From JAKALX01 sp964508715 (GTDB lineage: Bacteria > Chloroflexota > Dehalococcoidia > Tepidiformales > Tepidiformaceae): a stretch of 64,000 nt of DNA. The position numbers and the translations under genes are program-made. Location of the stretch: assembly GCA_964508715.1 (NCBI GenBank), contig CAZDUX010000004.1:1-64000 (forward strand), read 5' to 3'. Positions 48,843 through 57,107 of the stretch are shown here, in pieces; position 1 is the first letter of the stretch; the number at the start of each line of letters is the position of its first letter. The notes below the pieces were generated by a model, which saw only the letters and a program-made list of their open reading frames with translations, was not told the origin of the DNA and did not search any database.

Positions 48843-48858
48843 TATGACGGTGGTCATA
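48843..48858. promoter_or_regulatory. TATGAC-N4-GTCATA operator (perfect)
   Basis: TATGAC-GGTG-GTCATA is a perfect 6+6 inverted repeat 36 bp upstream of the chosen start of molybdoenzyme 3. On the coding strand the right half runs into CATATGAT, which contains a TATGAT -10-like hexamer, so the regulator probably overlaps or abuts the promoter. The half-site spacing equals that of FNR/CRP-family sites. Confidence 0.7.
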
Positions 48859-48909
48859 AGCCCGAAAACGGCATCGATAATTGGACGGCCTGTGCTGCCG
48901 AAAATGAAA

Positions 48910-48935
48910 ACGGGCCGGGATTTCTCCCGGCCCGT
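48910..48935 (-). terminator. Intrinsic terminator of molybdoenzyme 4
   Basis: ACGGGCCGGGA and TCCCGGCCCGT form a perfect 11-bp stem with a 4-nt loop, 30 bp downstream of the molybdoenzyme 4 stop. On the minus strand the stem is followed by TTTCATTTTC, a T-rich tail. It separates molybdoenzyme 4 from the nine-gene operon. Confidence 0.88.
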
Positions 48936-48965
48936 TGAAGGACCCCACCCTGAAAACAGCTGGTG

Positions 48966-51740
48966 CTAGACCGGTTCGACGGCGACACGCGTCCCGCGCA
49001 TCACGGGACACGGCTGCCATTCCGTGACCCAGTACTTGAGGTGGCCGTAGCCGCCAGCAAGATGAAGCCACTTGATCATGCCCGGCTCTGCGTCGTTCGG
49101 GCCCGCCCAGTTCGGGAACTGGAAGGTATCGAAGCCGTTATACATGACAACCTGGCCGGGCTGGGCGCTCGGTGATATGAGTGCCATGACCTGGAACTCG
49201 CCCTGGTCGTTATGGACACGCACCATCTGTCCGTCGCTCACCCCGATGCGAGCTGCATCGGATGTGTTGATGACCATATGGGGCTCACCCCGGTGTGTTT
49301 CGAGCATCATCTGGGTGGCGGTGTTGAGGGAGTGGATGCTCCAGCGGTTGTGCCCGCTCGTGATCTGGAAGGGATAGTTGCCACCGAATGCCGGGGCATC
49401 CTTGTGAGTCGGGAGGTGCTCATCCGCCTCGATAAACCACTCATGCTCGATGAGGAACTGGGCCCGGCGGGCGAGCGTCGGATAGGGTTCGCCGTCTTCG
49501 ACATGTTTGCGGAAGGGGACAAACGTTTCATCAGGCTGCGGATCTGTCGCCTGGGCCACGATGCGTGGCCCGATCCCTGTACCGACCCAGCGGTAGTAGC
49601 CCTTCTCGCGCACGTCAGAGAGGCTCGCCTCGGGCGGCAGCGCACCGGTGAGCGCACTATCGCGGAGCATCTCATCGGCGAGCACTTCCTCAGTCATGAA
49701 GGCGCCGTTTCGGGTGTAAAGGTCGTGCGCGTTGGCGGGGTCATGCTCAACGCCCCGTGCATCCTTGAACGGCTTGAAACCGCGGGCGCGCGCCCGCTCC
49801 TGGAGCTTCACAGCGAGGCGGCGGAACGCTTCCCACTCGTCGACGGCCTCGCCGGGCGGGTCGACCGCCTTGTCGCAGAAGGTGAGATTCATCGTGTGGG
49901 TACTGGGGATGCCGAAGCCGATCTTCTCATATTGCTGGGCGCACGGGAGGACGAAGTCGGAGTAGAGAGCAGTGGCGCTCATGCGGACTTCGAAGGTGAC
50001 GACCATCTTGAGCATGGGCCAGAGGTTTTCGAGGAGCATCTTGCCGCCCCCGCGGGTCCGGCGGATGACGTTACCACCCATCTCGATGAGAACGCGGGTG
50101 GGGTGCTCCTTGCGGGGGTAGTCATTCCCCGCCCACCAGCCTTTTTCGAAGGCTTCCTGGAAGTACTCGTCGAACGGCCGCTTCATCCCGGGATCGCTCC
50201 ACTCCTTGCGGTTCCACGCTTCACGGTAGCCAGCATGGTGGTACCACCAGAAGAGCGGGGGCAGGAGCCCACCCGATGAGGACTTGGATTGTTCGATGGA
50301 GATGAGCGCAGGCGTAAGCGAGGGATCGGCCTGCATCATCGCGTTCATCAGCATCTCGCGCATCTGGAGGAGGCCAGCGACCTCCTCGGGGCCGCGCTTG
50401 GTCTTCATGTGGATGGTGCCGGAGCCGTCGAGCAGACCGGCGGTCCAGGCGCGCACGCCAGTGCCGTGCTTGCCCCAGTTCCCGGTGAGTCCCAGGAGGA
50501 GGAGTTGCGCGCGCTCCATGAGGTCACCGTGATAGTGCTTGCCGGCGCCACCCAGGGAGCCAAGGATGTTCGTCCGCTTTCGGGCAATCTTCCGGGCAAG
50601 GTCGCGGATCGTGCTTGCGTGGACGCCCGTGATCTCCTGGGCGCGCTCGGGTGTGTACTCCTCGAGACGTTCACGGATGAGGGCGAAGACGGTCGTCAGG
50701 TTGATCGGCCCGTTGAGCCCCTGGACGGTGTACGTGCCTTCGAGCGCCGGCTCTACGTCGCCCCAGAAAAGGGTGGCGCGCGGGGCTTTCACGGCCTGGT
50801 TCGTCTTCGTATCCCACGCGTAAAACTGCTCGGCACTGCCCCCGGCGACGAGGTCGGATTCGCGCAGATAGCGCTTCGTTTCCGGGTTCACGAGGAGTGG
50901 CAGGTCAGTCTGGGTCCGGGCGAAGTCTTCGTGGATGAGACCTTCATCGATGACGACCTTTGACATTGCCAGTGCAAGGGCAGCATCGCTGCCAATACGC
51001 ACGGGAACGTGCAGGTCCGCATGGATGGTGGAAGGGGAGAAGTCGGGAGCAATGGTGACGACTTCGCAGCCCCGGTAGCGTGCCTCGTTGACGAAGTGGA
51101 CGTGGGGGATGCGGGTATAGTTCGGGTTCCCAAACCAGATGATGAAGATCTCGGAATGGAACCAGTCGGCAACTTCGCTGACGGGATCGAAGGTGCCATA
51201 GGTCAGGTAGTAGCCGGGCGCGAAGTCGTTCATCTCCGCGTTTACATCGGTGGTGATGCCACCGACCATGCTGAGGAAGCGGCCGCGCGCGGCGAGAGCA
51301 GCCGGGGGCGTGTTGCAGCCCGACGGCGCAATGATGGACTCCCCGCCCACTTCCTCGACTGCATCGAGGACGGCGTCGGCGATTTCCGTGGCCGCCTGGT
51401 CCCAGGTGACGCGCTCCCAGCGGCCGGAGCCACGCTCACCAACGCGCTTGAGGGGGTAGAGAACACGCTCACTGCCTTCATTCATGCGCTGCCAGCCGGC
51501 GCCCTTCTGACAACCCATCGGGTTCATATCGGGGACGCCGTCCTGGATGACCGGGAAGACGGCCGCTGGTTCCTCGCGGACGATCTTGCCGTTCTTGAGG
51601 TAGACGCGAAGCGGGCAGTTGCCGGGATAGCAGTCGATGCAGTGCGAGGCCCAGCGGACCTCATCCCAGTCCCAGCGGTCGCGGTACCTGTCGCCGTCAG
51701 TATCCGCCTGGCGGGTCGCTGGTTTGGCAGGAGCTGTCAT
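48966..51740 (-). CDS. Type II molybdopterin oxidoreductase, catalytic subunit 4
   Basis: The 924-residue protein has the cluster motif H33-x3-C37-x4-C42 with C77 and predicted molybdenum ligand Asp172 in EMNDFAPGY. The N terminus (MTAPAKPATR) has no twin-arginine signal. The ATG at 51740 is preceded by GGAGG at 6 nt. It is monocistronic: a perfect operator lies about 117 bp upstream and a strong terminator follows. It has no beta, gamma or chaperone gene of its own, so it would depend on subunits from the neighbouring operons if it forms a complex. Confidence 0.9.
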   Translation of the reverse strand: MTAPAKPATRQADTDGDRYRDRWDWDEVRWASHCIDCYPGNCPLRVYLKNGKIVREEPAAVFPVIQDGVPDMNPMGCQKGAGWQRMNEGSERVLYPLKRVGERGSGRWERVTWDQAATEIADAVLDAVEEVGGESIIAPSGCNTPPAALAARGRFLSMVGGITTDVNAEMNDFAPGYYLTYGTFDPVSEVADWFHSEIFIIWFGNPNYTRIPHVHFVNEARYRGCEVVTIAPDFSPSTIHADLHVPVRIGSDAALALAMSKVVIDEGLIHEDFARTQTDLPLLVNPETKRYLRESDLVAGGSAEQFYAWDTKTNQAVKAPRATLFWGDVEPALEGTYTVQGLNGPINLTTVFALIRERLEEYTPERAQEITGVHASTIRDLARKIARKRTNILGSLGGAGKHYHGDLMERAQLLLLGLTGNWGKHGTGVRAWTAGLLDGSGTIHMKTKRGPEEVAGLLQMREMLMNAMMQADPSLTPALISIEQSKSSSGGLLPPLFWWYHHAGYREAWNRKEWSDPGMKRPFDEYFQEAFEKGWWAGNDYPRKEHPTRVLIEMGGNVIRRTRGGGKMLLENLWPMLKMVVTFEVRMSATALYSDFVLPCAQQYEKIGFGIPSTHTMNLTFCDKAVDPPGEAVDEWEAFRRLAVKLQERARARGFKPFKDARGVEHDPANAHDLYTRNGAFMTEEVLADEMLRDSALTGALPPEASLSDVREKGYYRWVGTGIGPRIVAQATDPQPDETFVPFRKHVEDGEPYPTLARRAQFLIEHEWFIEADEHLPTHKDAPAFGGNYPFQITSGHNRWSIHSLNTATQMMLETHRGEPHMVINTSDAARIGVSDGQMVRVHNDQGEFQVMALISPSAQPGQVVMYNGFDTFQFPNWAGPNDAEPGMIKWLHLAGGYGHLKYWVTEWQPCPVMRGTRVAVEPV

Positions 51741-51856
51741 TGGTGGCCTCCGGAGATGCAGCGGTGGTGGGTAAAACGGCAGCCTCCGAGGGCCGGGCGG
51801 CTCCGGAGAAGCCGATGGATGCGCGGGAAGCTTCGCGATTGCAGCGGCGCATGGGG

Positions 51857-51872
51857 TATGACGACGGTCATA
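51857..51872. promoter_or_regulatory. TATGAC-N4-GTCATA operator (perfect)
   Basis: TATGAC-GACG-GTCATA is identical in both half-sites to the copy at 48843. It lies 117 bp upstream of the molybdoenzyme 4 start and directly after the terminator-like hairpin of the binding-protein gene, so it belongs to the molybdoenzyme 4 promoter. Confidence 0.7.
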
Positions 51873-51873
51873 G

Positions 51874-51905
51874 GCGGTGGCGGCGGCCAGAGCCACCGCC
51901 ACCGC
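51874..51905 (-). terminator. GC-rich hairpin after the binding-protein gene
   Basis: GCGGTGGCGG pairs with CCGCCACCGC around a 12-nt loop, with further partial pairing inside. It begins 6 bp past the stop of the solute-binding gene. There is no T-run, so termination may be weak. Confidence 0.5.
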
Positions 51906-51911
51906 AGGGGT

Positions 51912-53756
51912 TCAGGCGTTTTCGTCGGCGGCGCGGCCCTGGTAGGTCGGGTCGGACGGGTCAATCCAGGCGTTGACGATGAGATGGGCGGTGTTGAACG
52001 GCGCGGCCTCTCGGGGATGGTAGTAGTTCCACGCGAGGGTGTTGGTGATCGCAACGTGAGAATAGGCGCGGCCTGCTCCGTAGGCTTTGAGCAGGAGCTT
52101 CTCAGCGTCGTGGGTAAGTTCGCGGCGCTTCGCCTGGTCGAGCTCGGCGCCGAGCTTCGTGAGGACGGCATCGAGGGCATCGATCTTGAGTCCAAACGTC
52201 TGCTTGGCCTGGGGTGAATCAGACTTGTAGTTGGCGATCAGGAAGCTGGCAGGTTCCGGGTCGAGGATATCGGTGTCCCAGCCATACCAGATGGCGGCAT
52301 TCCCGTTGCCGTACTTCTGCTGGACGATCTTCGAAGTAATCGTGGCATAGGGCTCGACTTTCGCCTTGAACTGGGTGACACCAAGGTTCTTGTTGAGCAT
52401 GGCGACCAGGATGGAGGCTGCCTGGTAGCTGCCTTCGAAGATGTCGGGGATATCGAGGGTTACCTCGCCAAGAGCGGGACCGCCGCCCGCTGCCCACATC
52501 TTGCGGGCCTCGTTGTTCTCGGTGTCACGGTTCTCGAGATAGCCGGGGTAGTTGATGAGTTCCTTTTCGCTCAGGGCGAAGCTGCCGTGCTGGGGCGGAA
52601 CGCTGCCGGAAACGGCTCCCCGCCCACCATGGAACTGCTGGATCAGCTGGCGCCGGTCGTACCCGCGGAAGATGGCGCCCAGGAGGTTCTCGTTATTCCA
52701 CGGGGCGCTGCCGATGTAGTAGCTGCCAGCGATGATGGGGTTCGCGGAGAAGTTCGGAATGTCCTGGATCTTCCCCGAGTAGCGGCTCTTGAGCTCGTTC
52801 AACACCTGCGTGGTCGATGGGCCGTGGACGTCAATCTGCTTCTGTTCCCACGCAGCCTGGCGAGCAGCCTCATCGGTGAAGAGGGGTACATAGTTCACCC
52901 CATTGAAGTTGGTCTTGCCCGAGAACTTGTCGAACTTCTTGAATTTGAGCCGGCCCTCGGGCGAGAACTCGGTGAGGACGTATGGCCCGGTGCCGATGAT
53001 GAGCTTTTCGTTGAACTGGGCGTAGTCCTTCTCGAACTGCTTGACGGCCTCCGGCGCCTGGATACCCTCGAATGGCTGGGCCAGGAGGTTGAAGAAGAGC
53101 GGCGACGGCGTCTTGAGCTTGATCGTCACAGTGCTCGCATCAGTCGCGGTGACGCTGTCGACGTTGGCGTAGTAAGGCTGGCGATAGAAGTTCGGGTCCG
53201 GTGTCCCATCCTGCAACTTGCCGTCGCGGTTGCGTTCGATGTGGAACTTGATGTCCTCAACCGTGGCGGCGCGGCCGTTGACCGGGGGCTTGTTGTGGAA
53301 GAAGGTGTTCGGCCGGAGCTTGAGAACGATGGTCTGGCCGTCAGGCTGCTCCCACTTCTCGGCGAGCCCGCCACCAATCTTGCCTTCCTTGTAGTTGTCC
53401 CACTGGACGATGCGCTGCATGGTGAGGCCGACGATGTCGCCGACCGGGGTGAAGCGGCTGCGGCTGGCATCGAAGCTATCGTAGGTGGCGTTGGTGCTGC
53501 TGGAGCGATAGGTGCCGCCGGCCTTCGCCGCCGGGGTCGCCGCGGCGGTCTTCGAGGCTGCTGGCGAACCGGCCGCCGTCGCAGAGCTGCCAGTCGTGGC
53601 CGCCCTGGTTGGTGTCGATGTCGAATCGTCGCCACCGCAGCCAACAATGCCCGCAGCCGCGAGCCCAACACCGGCAGTCGCTGCTCCACCGATCAGGCGG
53701 CGGCGATTGAACCGGTTAACCCAGTAGTTGCTCCGCTCAAATTGCAGTTGTCCCAT
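51912..53756 (-). CDS. ABC transporter substrate-binding lipoprotein, peptide/nickel (family 5) type
   Basis: The 614-residue protein is a family 5 extracytoplasmic solute receptor, normally paired with oligopeptide, dipeptide or nickel permeases. Its N terminus has a Tat-like FNRRRLIGG followed by a hydrophobic stretch and a lipobox ending in GIVGCGG, so it is probably exported by Tat and lipid-anchored. A Ser/Thr/Ala-rich linker (about residues 45-80) precedes the two-lobe domain, where GTGPYVLTEFSPEG is typical of the family. The ATG at 53756 follows GGGGGG. No permease or ATPase genes adjoin it. It shares the TATGAC-type operator with the molybdoenzymes, suggesting it feeds the same pathway. 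Confidence 0.88.
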   Translation of the reverse strand: MGQLQFERSNYWVNRFNRRRLIGGAATAGVGLAAAGIVGCGGDDSTSTPTRAATTGSSATAAGSPAASKTAAATPAAKAGGTYRSSSTNATYDSFDASRSRFTPVGDIVGLTMQRIVQWDNYKEGKIGGGLAEKWEQPDGQTIVLKLRPNTFFHNKPPVNGRAATVEDIKFHIERNRDGKLQDGTPDPNFYRQPYYANVDSVTATDASTVTIKLKTPSPLFFNLLAQPFEGIQAPEAVKQFEKDYAQFNEKLIIGTGPYVLTEFSPEGRLKFKKFDKFSGKTNFNGVNYVPLFTDEAARQAAWEQKQIDVHGPSTTQVLNELKSRYSGKIQDIPNFSANPIIAGSYYIGSAPWNNENLLGAIFRGYDRRQLIQQFHGGRGAVSGSVPPQHGSFALSEKELINYPGYLENRDTENNEARKMWAAGGGPALGEVTLDIPDIFEGSYQAASILVAMLNKNLGVTQFKAKVEPYATITSKIVQQKYGNGNAAIWYGWDTDILDPEPASFLIANYKSDSPQAKQTFGLKIDALDAVLTKLGAELDQAKRRELTHDAEKLLLKAYGAGRAYSHVAITNTLAWNYYHPREAAPFNTAHLIVNAWIDPSDPTYQGRAADENA

Positions 53757-53832
53757 GGAATTCCCCCCAAGATCGCCGGGCACAGCAGCCCGGCGTTGGC
53801 GGCATCCTACGGAGTGGTTTCGCTTTCGGGAC

Positions 53833-53848
53833 TATGACAGCCGTCATG
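53833..53848. promoter_or_regulatory. TATGAC-N4-GTCATA operator (11/12 match)
   Basis: TATGAC-AGCC-GTCATG differs from the perfect copies by one base. It is 77 bp upstream of the binding-protein start, on the same strand context as the other copies, and links this gene to the molybdoenzyme regulon. Confidence 0.6.
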
Positions 53849-53929
53849 TCCGGGGCAGCAGGAATTTACAATGTACCCTTCATAATTCGCGCGGCAGCCA
53901 GGTCGGGAATCGCGAGCCGGGGTGCAGGC

Positions 53930-55024
53930 TCAGGGAGCAGGGTCCATCAGGTCCTTGAAACCGCTGGGGGCGTGCGGGCCCATGACGATGATCTCGAAGA
54001 TGCCGATCCCCTCACGGTTGCCGGCCGTCACCTTCGAGACCGTCTGGACGTGGAGGTGCTGCAGGGCGCTTTCGGCAGCCGTGGTGTATTCGTCGCCATC
54101 GACTTCGTTGGGGCCAACCCACATGCCATGCCCCCACTTGGGGTGGCCATAGCCGATGCCCTGCATGAGGAAGTGGTAGAGGGGTTGAAAGCGGATCTCG
54201 AGAGGTTCACTACCCGATCTCGGTGCCATCGTGATCGTTGAGCCACCGGCTATCCAGCGAGTGCCGGATTGGAACTTGAGATGGTAGGCGACCTCGCAGT
54301 CAGTCTCCGTGGCGTTGGGGAAGGGGGTAAGGATCACGCCCGACTCGTGCCAGCGCCGGCCGTCGGCATTCTCGGAAACGGTGTAGAGGCTGCAGAGGTC
54401 TTCAAAGTTGAGCGGCGCCCAGTTCCAGTAGAACTGGGGAATTGCCTGGGGAGGCGCACCACGAGGGTCGCGGCCACCGACATTACGAATGCCCCATGAA
54501 TGGTCACGCGAGCCCCACCAGTTGTTCGGAGTGACCTCAAAGGTGCGGCCATCGAAGCTGATCTTCCCGGTCCAGGCTCCGTGCTGGGTCATCCGGGTGT
54601 AGTCCATCGTCATGAAGCCGGTCATATCGCGGAGGAAGTGGGGCTCCTCAACGGGGAGAGAGCGGGCTTCGAAGACGAGGTCGGCGGTCACGCCGTAGTC
54701 GTTGGGGGCGACGGTGACGCGGAGCTTCTTCAGGGGTTCGAGGACTTCAACCTTGATGGGGCCAGCCTCGGAAGCAAGGCGGTCGTGGCCAAGCAGGCGC
54801 GAGGCGCGGACGTTCCTCTGCTTGCCGTTGTGGACAACGGAAAACGCTGCATCGAAGACGCCCATGTTCGGGTAGGCGCCCATGGCCACCGCGAAGTACA
54901 CCTCCCCATCGCGCTGGTACCCATTGAAGAAGTAGCGGTCGTAGAAATTACGGTCGCTCGTGAATACGCGGTCGAAGGTATAGGGGGTCTGGTGGACGAG
55001 AAAGTCATCAGCGGGAGTGAGCAC
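53930..55024 (-). CDS. AttH/DUF7064-like beta-barrel protein
   Basis: The 364-residue protein looks like the two-lipocalin-domain AttH/CrtC-like family now split into DUF7064/7065. Features include an N-terminal FNGYQRDGEVYFAVAMGAYP, cited as GEVYFAVAMGAYP, the NNWWGSRDHSWGIRNVGG strand (cited as WGSRDHSWGIR) and the C-terminal HPKWGHGMWVG. Related proteins occur in terpenoid, carotenoid and steroid gene clusters, where they may bind hydrophobic ligands. A catalytic role is unproven. The GTG at 55024 has GAGG upstream, whereas the longer upstream frame is rich in Arg and Pro and unlikely to be coding. It is divergent from the Lrp-like gene. Confidence 0.72.
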   Translation of the reverse strand: MLTPADDFLVHQTPYTFDRVFTSDRNFYDRYFFNGYQRDGEVYFAVAMGAYPNMGVFDAAFSVVHNGKQRNVRASRLLGHDRLASEAGPIKVEVLEPLKKLRVTVAPNDYGVTADLVFEARSLPVEEPHFLRDMTGFMTMDYTRMTQHGAWTGKISFDGRTFEVTPNNWWGSRDHSWGIRNVGGRDPRGAPPQAIPQFYWNWAPLNFEDLCSLYTVSENADGRRWHESGVILTPFPNATETDCEVAYHLKFQSGTRWIAGGSTITMAPRSGSEPLEIRFQPLYHFLMQGIGYGHPKWGHGMWVGPNEVDGDEYTTAAESALQHLHVQTVSKVTAGNREGIGIFEIIVMGPHAPSGFKDLMDPAP

Positions 55025-55104
55025 GTCGTGGCCTCGGGGGGAGGTGGATAGTTGGGCGAGGGTACGCGATTGGGCGCAGGGGCGAAAGGGCGAAGCGGAC
55101 TCCA

Positions 55105-55114
55105 TTGACGTCAA
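55105..55114. promoter_or_regulatory. TTGACGTCAA palindrome in divergent promoter
   Basis: A perfect 10-bp palindrome lies between the AttH-like and Lrp-like genes, 55 bp from the latter. It could be an operator for the small Lrp/AsnC-type protein or another regulator. Short palindromes of this size are not rare, so support is weak. Confidence 0.3.
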
Positions 55115-55168
55115 CCCCCGTAGGGATACGCTCGTAGGCATACCCTTTCGAAATGGCAGGGATCGGGA

Positions 55169-55423
55169 ATGGCAGTACGCGGTTATATTCTCGTGCGGAC
55201 CGAGGCAGGGAAGGACCAGGTGGTGGCGGCGTGCATGAGAGACGTCGAGCATCCGGGGGCACGGGTGCTCCATTGCGATGCTGTGGTCGGGCCGTACGAT
55301 GTGGTGATTGAGCTCGAGGCAGACAACCTGGAGGTCCTCGGCGAAGCGCTTGGGAGGACAATCCAGACAGTGCCGGGCGTGGCAGCAACAACCACCTGCC
55401 TCGTCATCAACCTGCCCGGTTGA
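55169..55423 (+). CDS. Stand-alone Lrp/AsnC ligand-binding (RAM) domain protein
   Basis: The 84-residue protein consists only of the Lrp/AsnC C-terminal domain: RGYILVRTEAGKDQVVAAC, quoted as YILVRTEAGK, then CDAVVGPYDVVIELEAD and GVAATTTCLVINLP. There is no helix-turn-helix. Such small proteins form octameric rings that bind amino acids and may modulate full-length Lrp regulators or enzymes. It is divergent from the AttH-like gene across 144 bp. Function here is unknown. Confidence 0.82.
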   Translation: MAVRGYILVRTEAGKDQVVAACMRDVEHPGARVLHCDAVVGPYDVVIELEADNLEVLGEALGRTIQTVPGVAATTTCLVINLPG

Positions 55424-55502
55424 GATTGCCAGCTGACTCTTGCCGGCTCAGCCCGGGTCGTGACTCCTCGCCGAACCGCCGTGGCCAATAGCACTCGCTG
55501 AT

Positions 55503-55619
55503 TCAGGCTTCGTCGTAGCCGAGCGCCTCGATGTGTTCGATGAGCGGCGCGTCGTACTGGGCGAGCGCGGGGTTTTCACCACCACGGTGAAAGGGCGCAA
55601 CGAAGATACCGGGCTTCAT
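55503..55619 (-). pseudogene. Truncated luciferase-like monooxygenase N terminus
   Basis: The frame encodes only 38 residues, MKPGIFVAPFHR then GENPALAQYDAPLIEHIEALGYDEA (quoted in parts), which match the start of flavin-dependent luciferase-like monooxygenases of about 350 residues. A TGA follows GYDEA, exactly where the family continues with W-x-G-E-H-H. The sequence beyond the stop shows no family-like residues in any frame, so the rest was probably lost by deletion. The ATG at 55619 fits the family start. Confidence 0.7.
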
Positions 55620-55853
55620 GTGGCGAACACACCGAGCCACCGCGGATTCTCGATGGAATTTCCGGTTGAGTGGTCCTGGATGCAGCCAGGTGCAGACGCA
55701 TTCTGCGGGGCTCCGTTGGCCCGCGAGAGACCGGGCCGCCGGGATGCCGTGAACTCCCATAGAGCCCGCCTCCGGGAACAACGTCCCAATCTCGCGGGGT
55801 CATCATCATCGAAGCCCTTGGTTTCTTGGTAATTCCCCGCGCAAAATCGCGGC

Positions 55854-57092
55854 ATGCGAACGACATTGGCTGGAGAGGGTCGGCCGTGGGCCGAGATTGC
55901 GGACGAGATGAGCGGGATGCGCGGGCACGACCTCGACTGGCGGCATGGCCGGCACGGCGCGTACGTCTGGTACGCGGCCGATGAACTCGAACAGGTGCTG
56001 TCCGGCGCCTACACGATGTTCATGGTGGAGAACGGGCTCGGGCTGCGCGTCTTCCCGAGCATCGAGCGCATGGAGCGGGAGGTCCTCGAGTGCGTGCAGG
56101 GCCTGTTGCGCGCACCCGGCGACGCTGCCGGCATCTTCACCTCAGGCGGGACGGAGAGCATCTTCCTTGCCGTCTACGCCGCGCGCGAATGGGCCCGGGC
56201 AACGAGGACGGTCGCCGGCATCCCGGAGATCGTGGCGCCATACTCGGCACACCCGGCAGTCTCGAAAGCCGCACACCTGCTGGGGATGCGAGTCAGACGT
56301 GTTCCGGTCGCCCCGGACTTTCGAGCGGATACGACGGCGTTGGAGGCGGCCATCGGCCCCAACACGGTGATGCTCTATGCCTCGGCGCCAACCTATTCGC
56401 TCGGGCTCATCGATCCGGTGGGCGCCATCGGCGAACTGGCCCGGCGGCATGTCCTCTGGCTACACGTCGACGCGTGCGTGGGCGGCATCCTCGCACCGGC
56501 GGTTCGCCAGGCCGGGTACACCGTCGACTCATTCGACTTCGCGAACGACGGGGTTTCATCGATCTCAGCGGATCTGCACAAGTCAGGATATGCGGCGAAG
56601 CCAGCCTCGACGCTGACGTTCCGAACGGCCGAAATGCGCGAATTCGCGCACTACCAGATGAACGAGTGGCCAAGCGGCGGCTACAGCACCTATACGTTCA
56701 CCGGATCACGCCCGGGTGGAGCGATCGCAGCAGCCTGGGCCGCGTTCCAATACCTGGGCGAGAGCGGCTACCGCGAGATCGCCGCGTCATCGATGCGTGC
56801 GAAGGAGGCGATCGCCCGGGGCGTGGAGTCGATGGGCGCCACGCTCTTCGGGGCGCCGCAGCTCTGGGCGTTCGCGTTCGGATTCGAAGGCGTGAGCATG
56901 GGCCGCGTTGCGGGGGCGATGTGGAAGCGTGGCTGGCTCTGCGCGCGAACGACGCAGCCCGACGGCATTCACGTGATGTGCACGCCCGTGCATGAACCCG
57001 CCGCGGAAGCGTATCTCGAGGCACTGCGCGAGAGCCTCGCCGAGGTCCGGGCATCAGGCGGCGGGGAGGCGGGCCCGGCGCGGTATAGCTAA
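55854..57092 (+). CDS. PLP-dependent decarboxylase/aldolase-like enzyme (fold type I)
   Basis: The 412-residue protein is a group II decarboxylase/sphingosine-phosphate-lyase-like PLP enzyme. The TSGGTESIFLAVYAARE segment binds the cofactor phosphate, WLHVDACVGG supplies the Asp that pairs with the pyridine nitrogen, and SADLHKSGYAAKPAS contains the Lys that forms the internal aldimine. Family members decarboxylate amino acids or cleave long-chain base phosphates. The substrate is not clear here. The start has GGCATGCG context without a strong ribosome-binding site. Its end is 15 bp from the convergent O-antigen ligase-like gene. Confidence 0.85.
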   Translation: MRTTLAGEGRPWAEIADEMSGMRGHDLDWRHGRHGAYVWYAADELEQVLSGAYTMFMVENGLGLRVFPSIERMEREVLECVQGLLRAPGDAAGIFTSGGTESIFLAVYAAREWARATRTVAGIPEIVAPYSAHPAVSKAAHLLGMRVRRVPVAPDFRADTTALEAAIGPNTVMLYASAPTYSLGLIDPVGAIGELARRHVLWLHVDACVGGILAPAVRQAGYTVDSFDFANDGVSSISADLHKSGYAAKPASTLTFRTAEMREFAHYQMNEWPSGGYSTYTFTGSRPGGAIAAAWAAFQYLGESGYREIAASSMRAKEAIARGVESMGATLFGAPQLWAFAFGFEGVSMGRVAGAMWKRGWLCARTTQPDGIHVMCTPVHEPAAEAYLEALRESLAEVRASGGGEAGPARYS

Positions 57093-57107
57093 GCGCGAGG
57101 CAACCAA

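Noticed and set aside
31767..51740. Repeated similar blocks across the region
   Set aside because: They are paralogous genes, not DNA repeats, and no CRISPR-like short repeats with spacers are present.
55620..55853. 234-bp gap before the PLP enzyme
   Set aside because: An open minus-strand frame continues here from the luciferase-like remnant, but its residues show no family similarity, so it is treated as non-coding.
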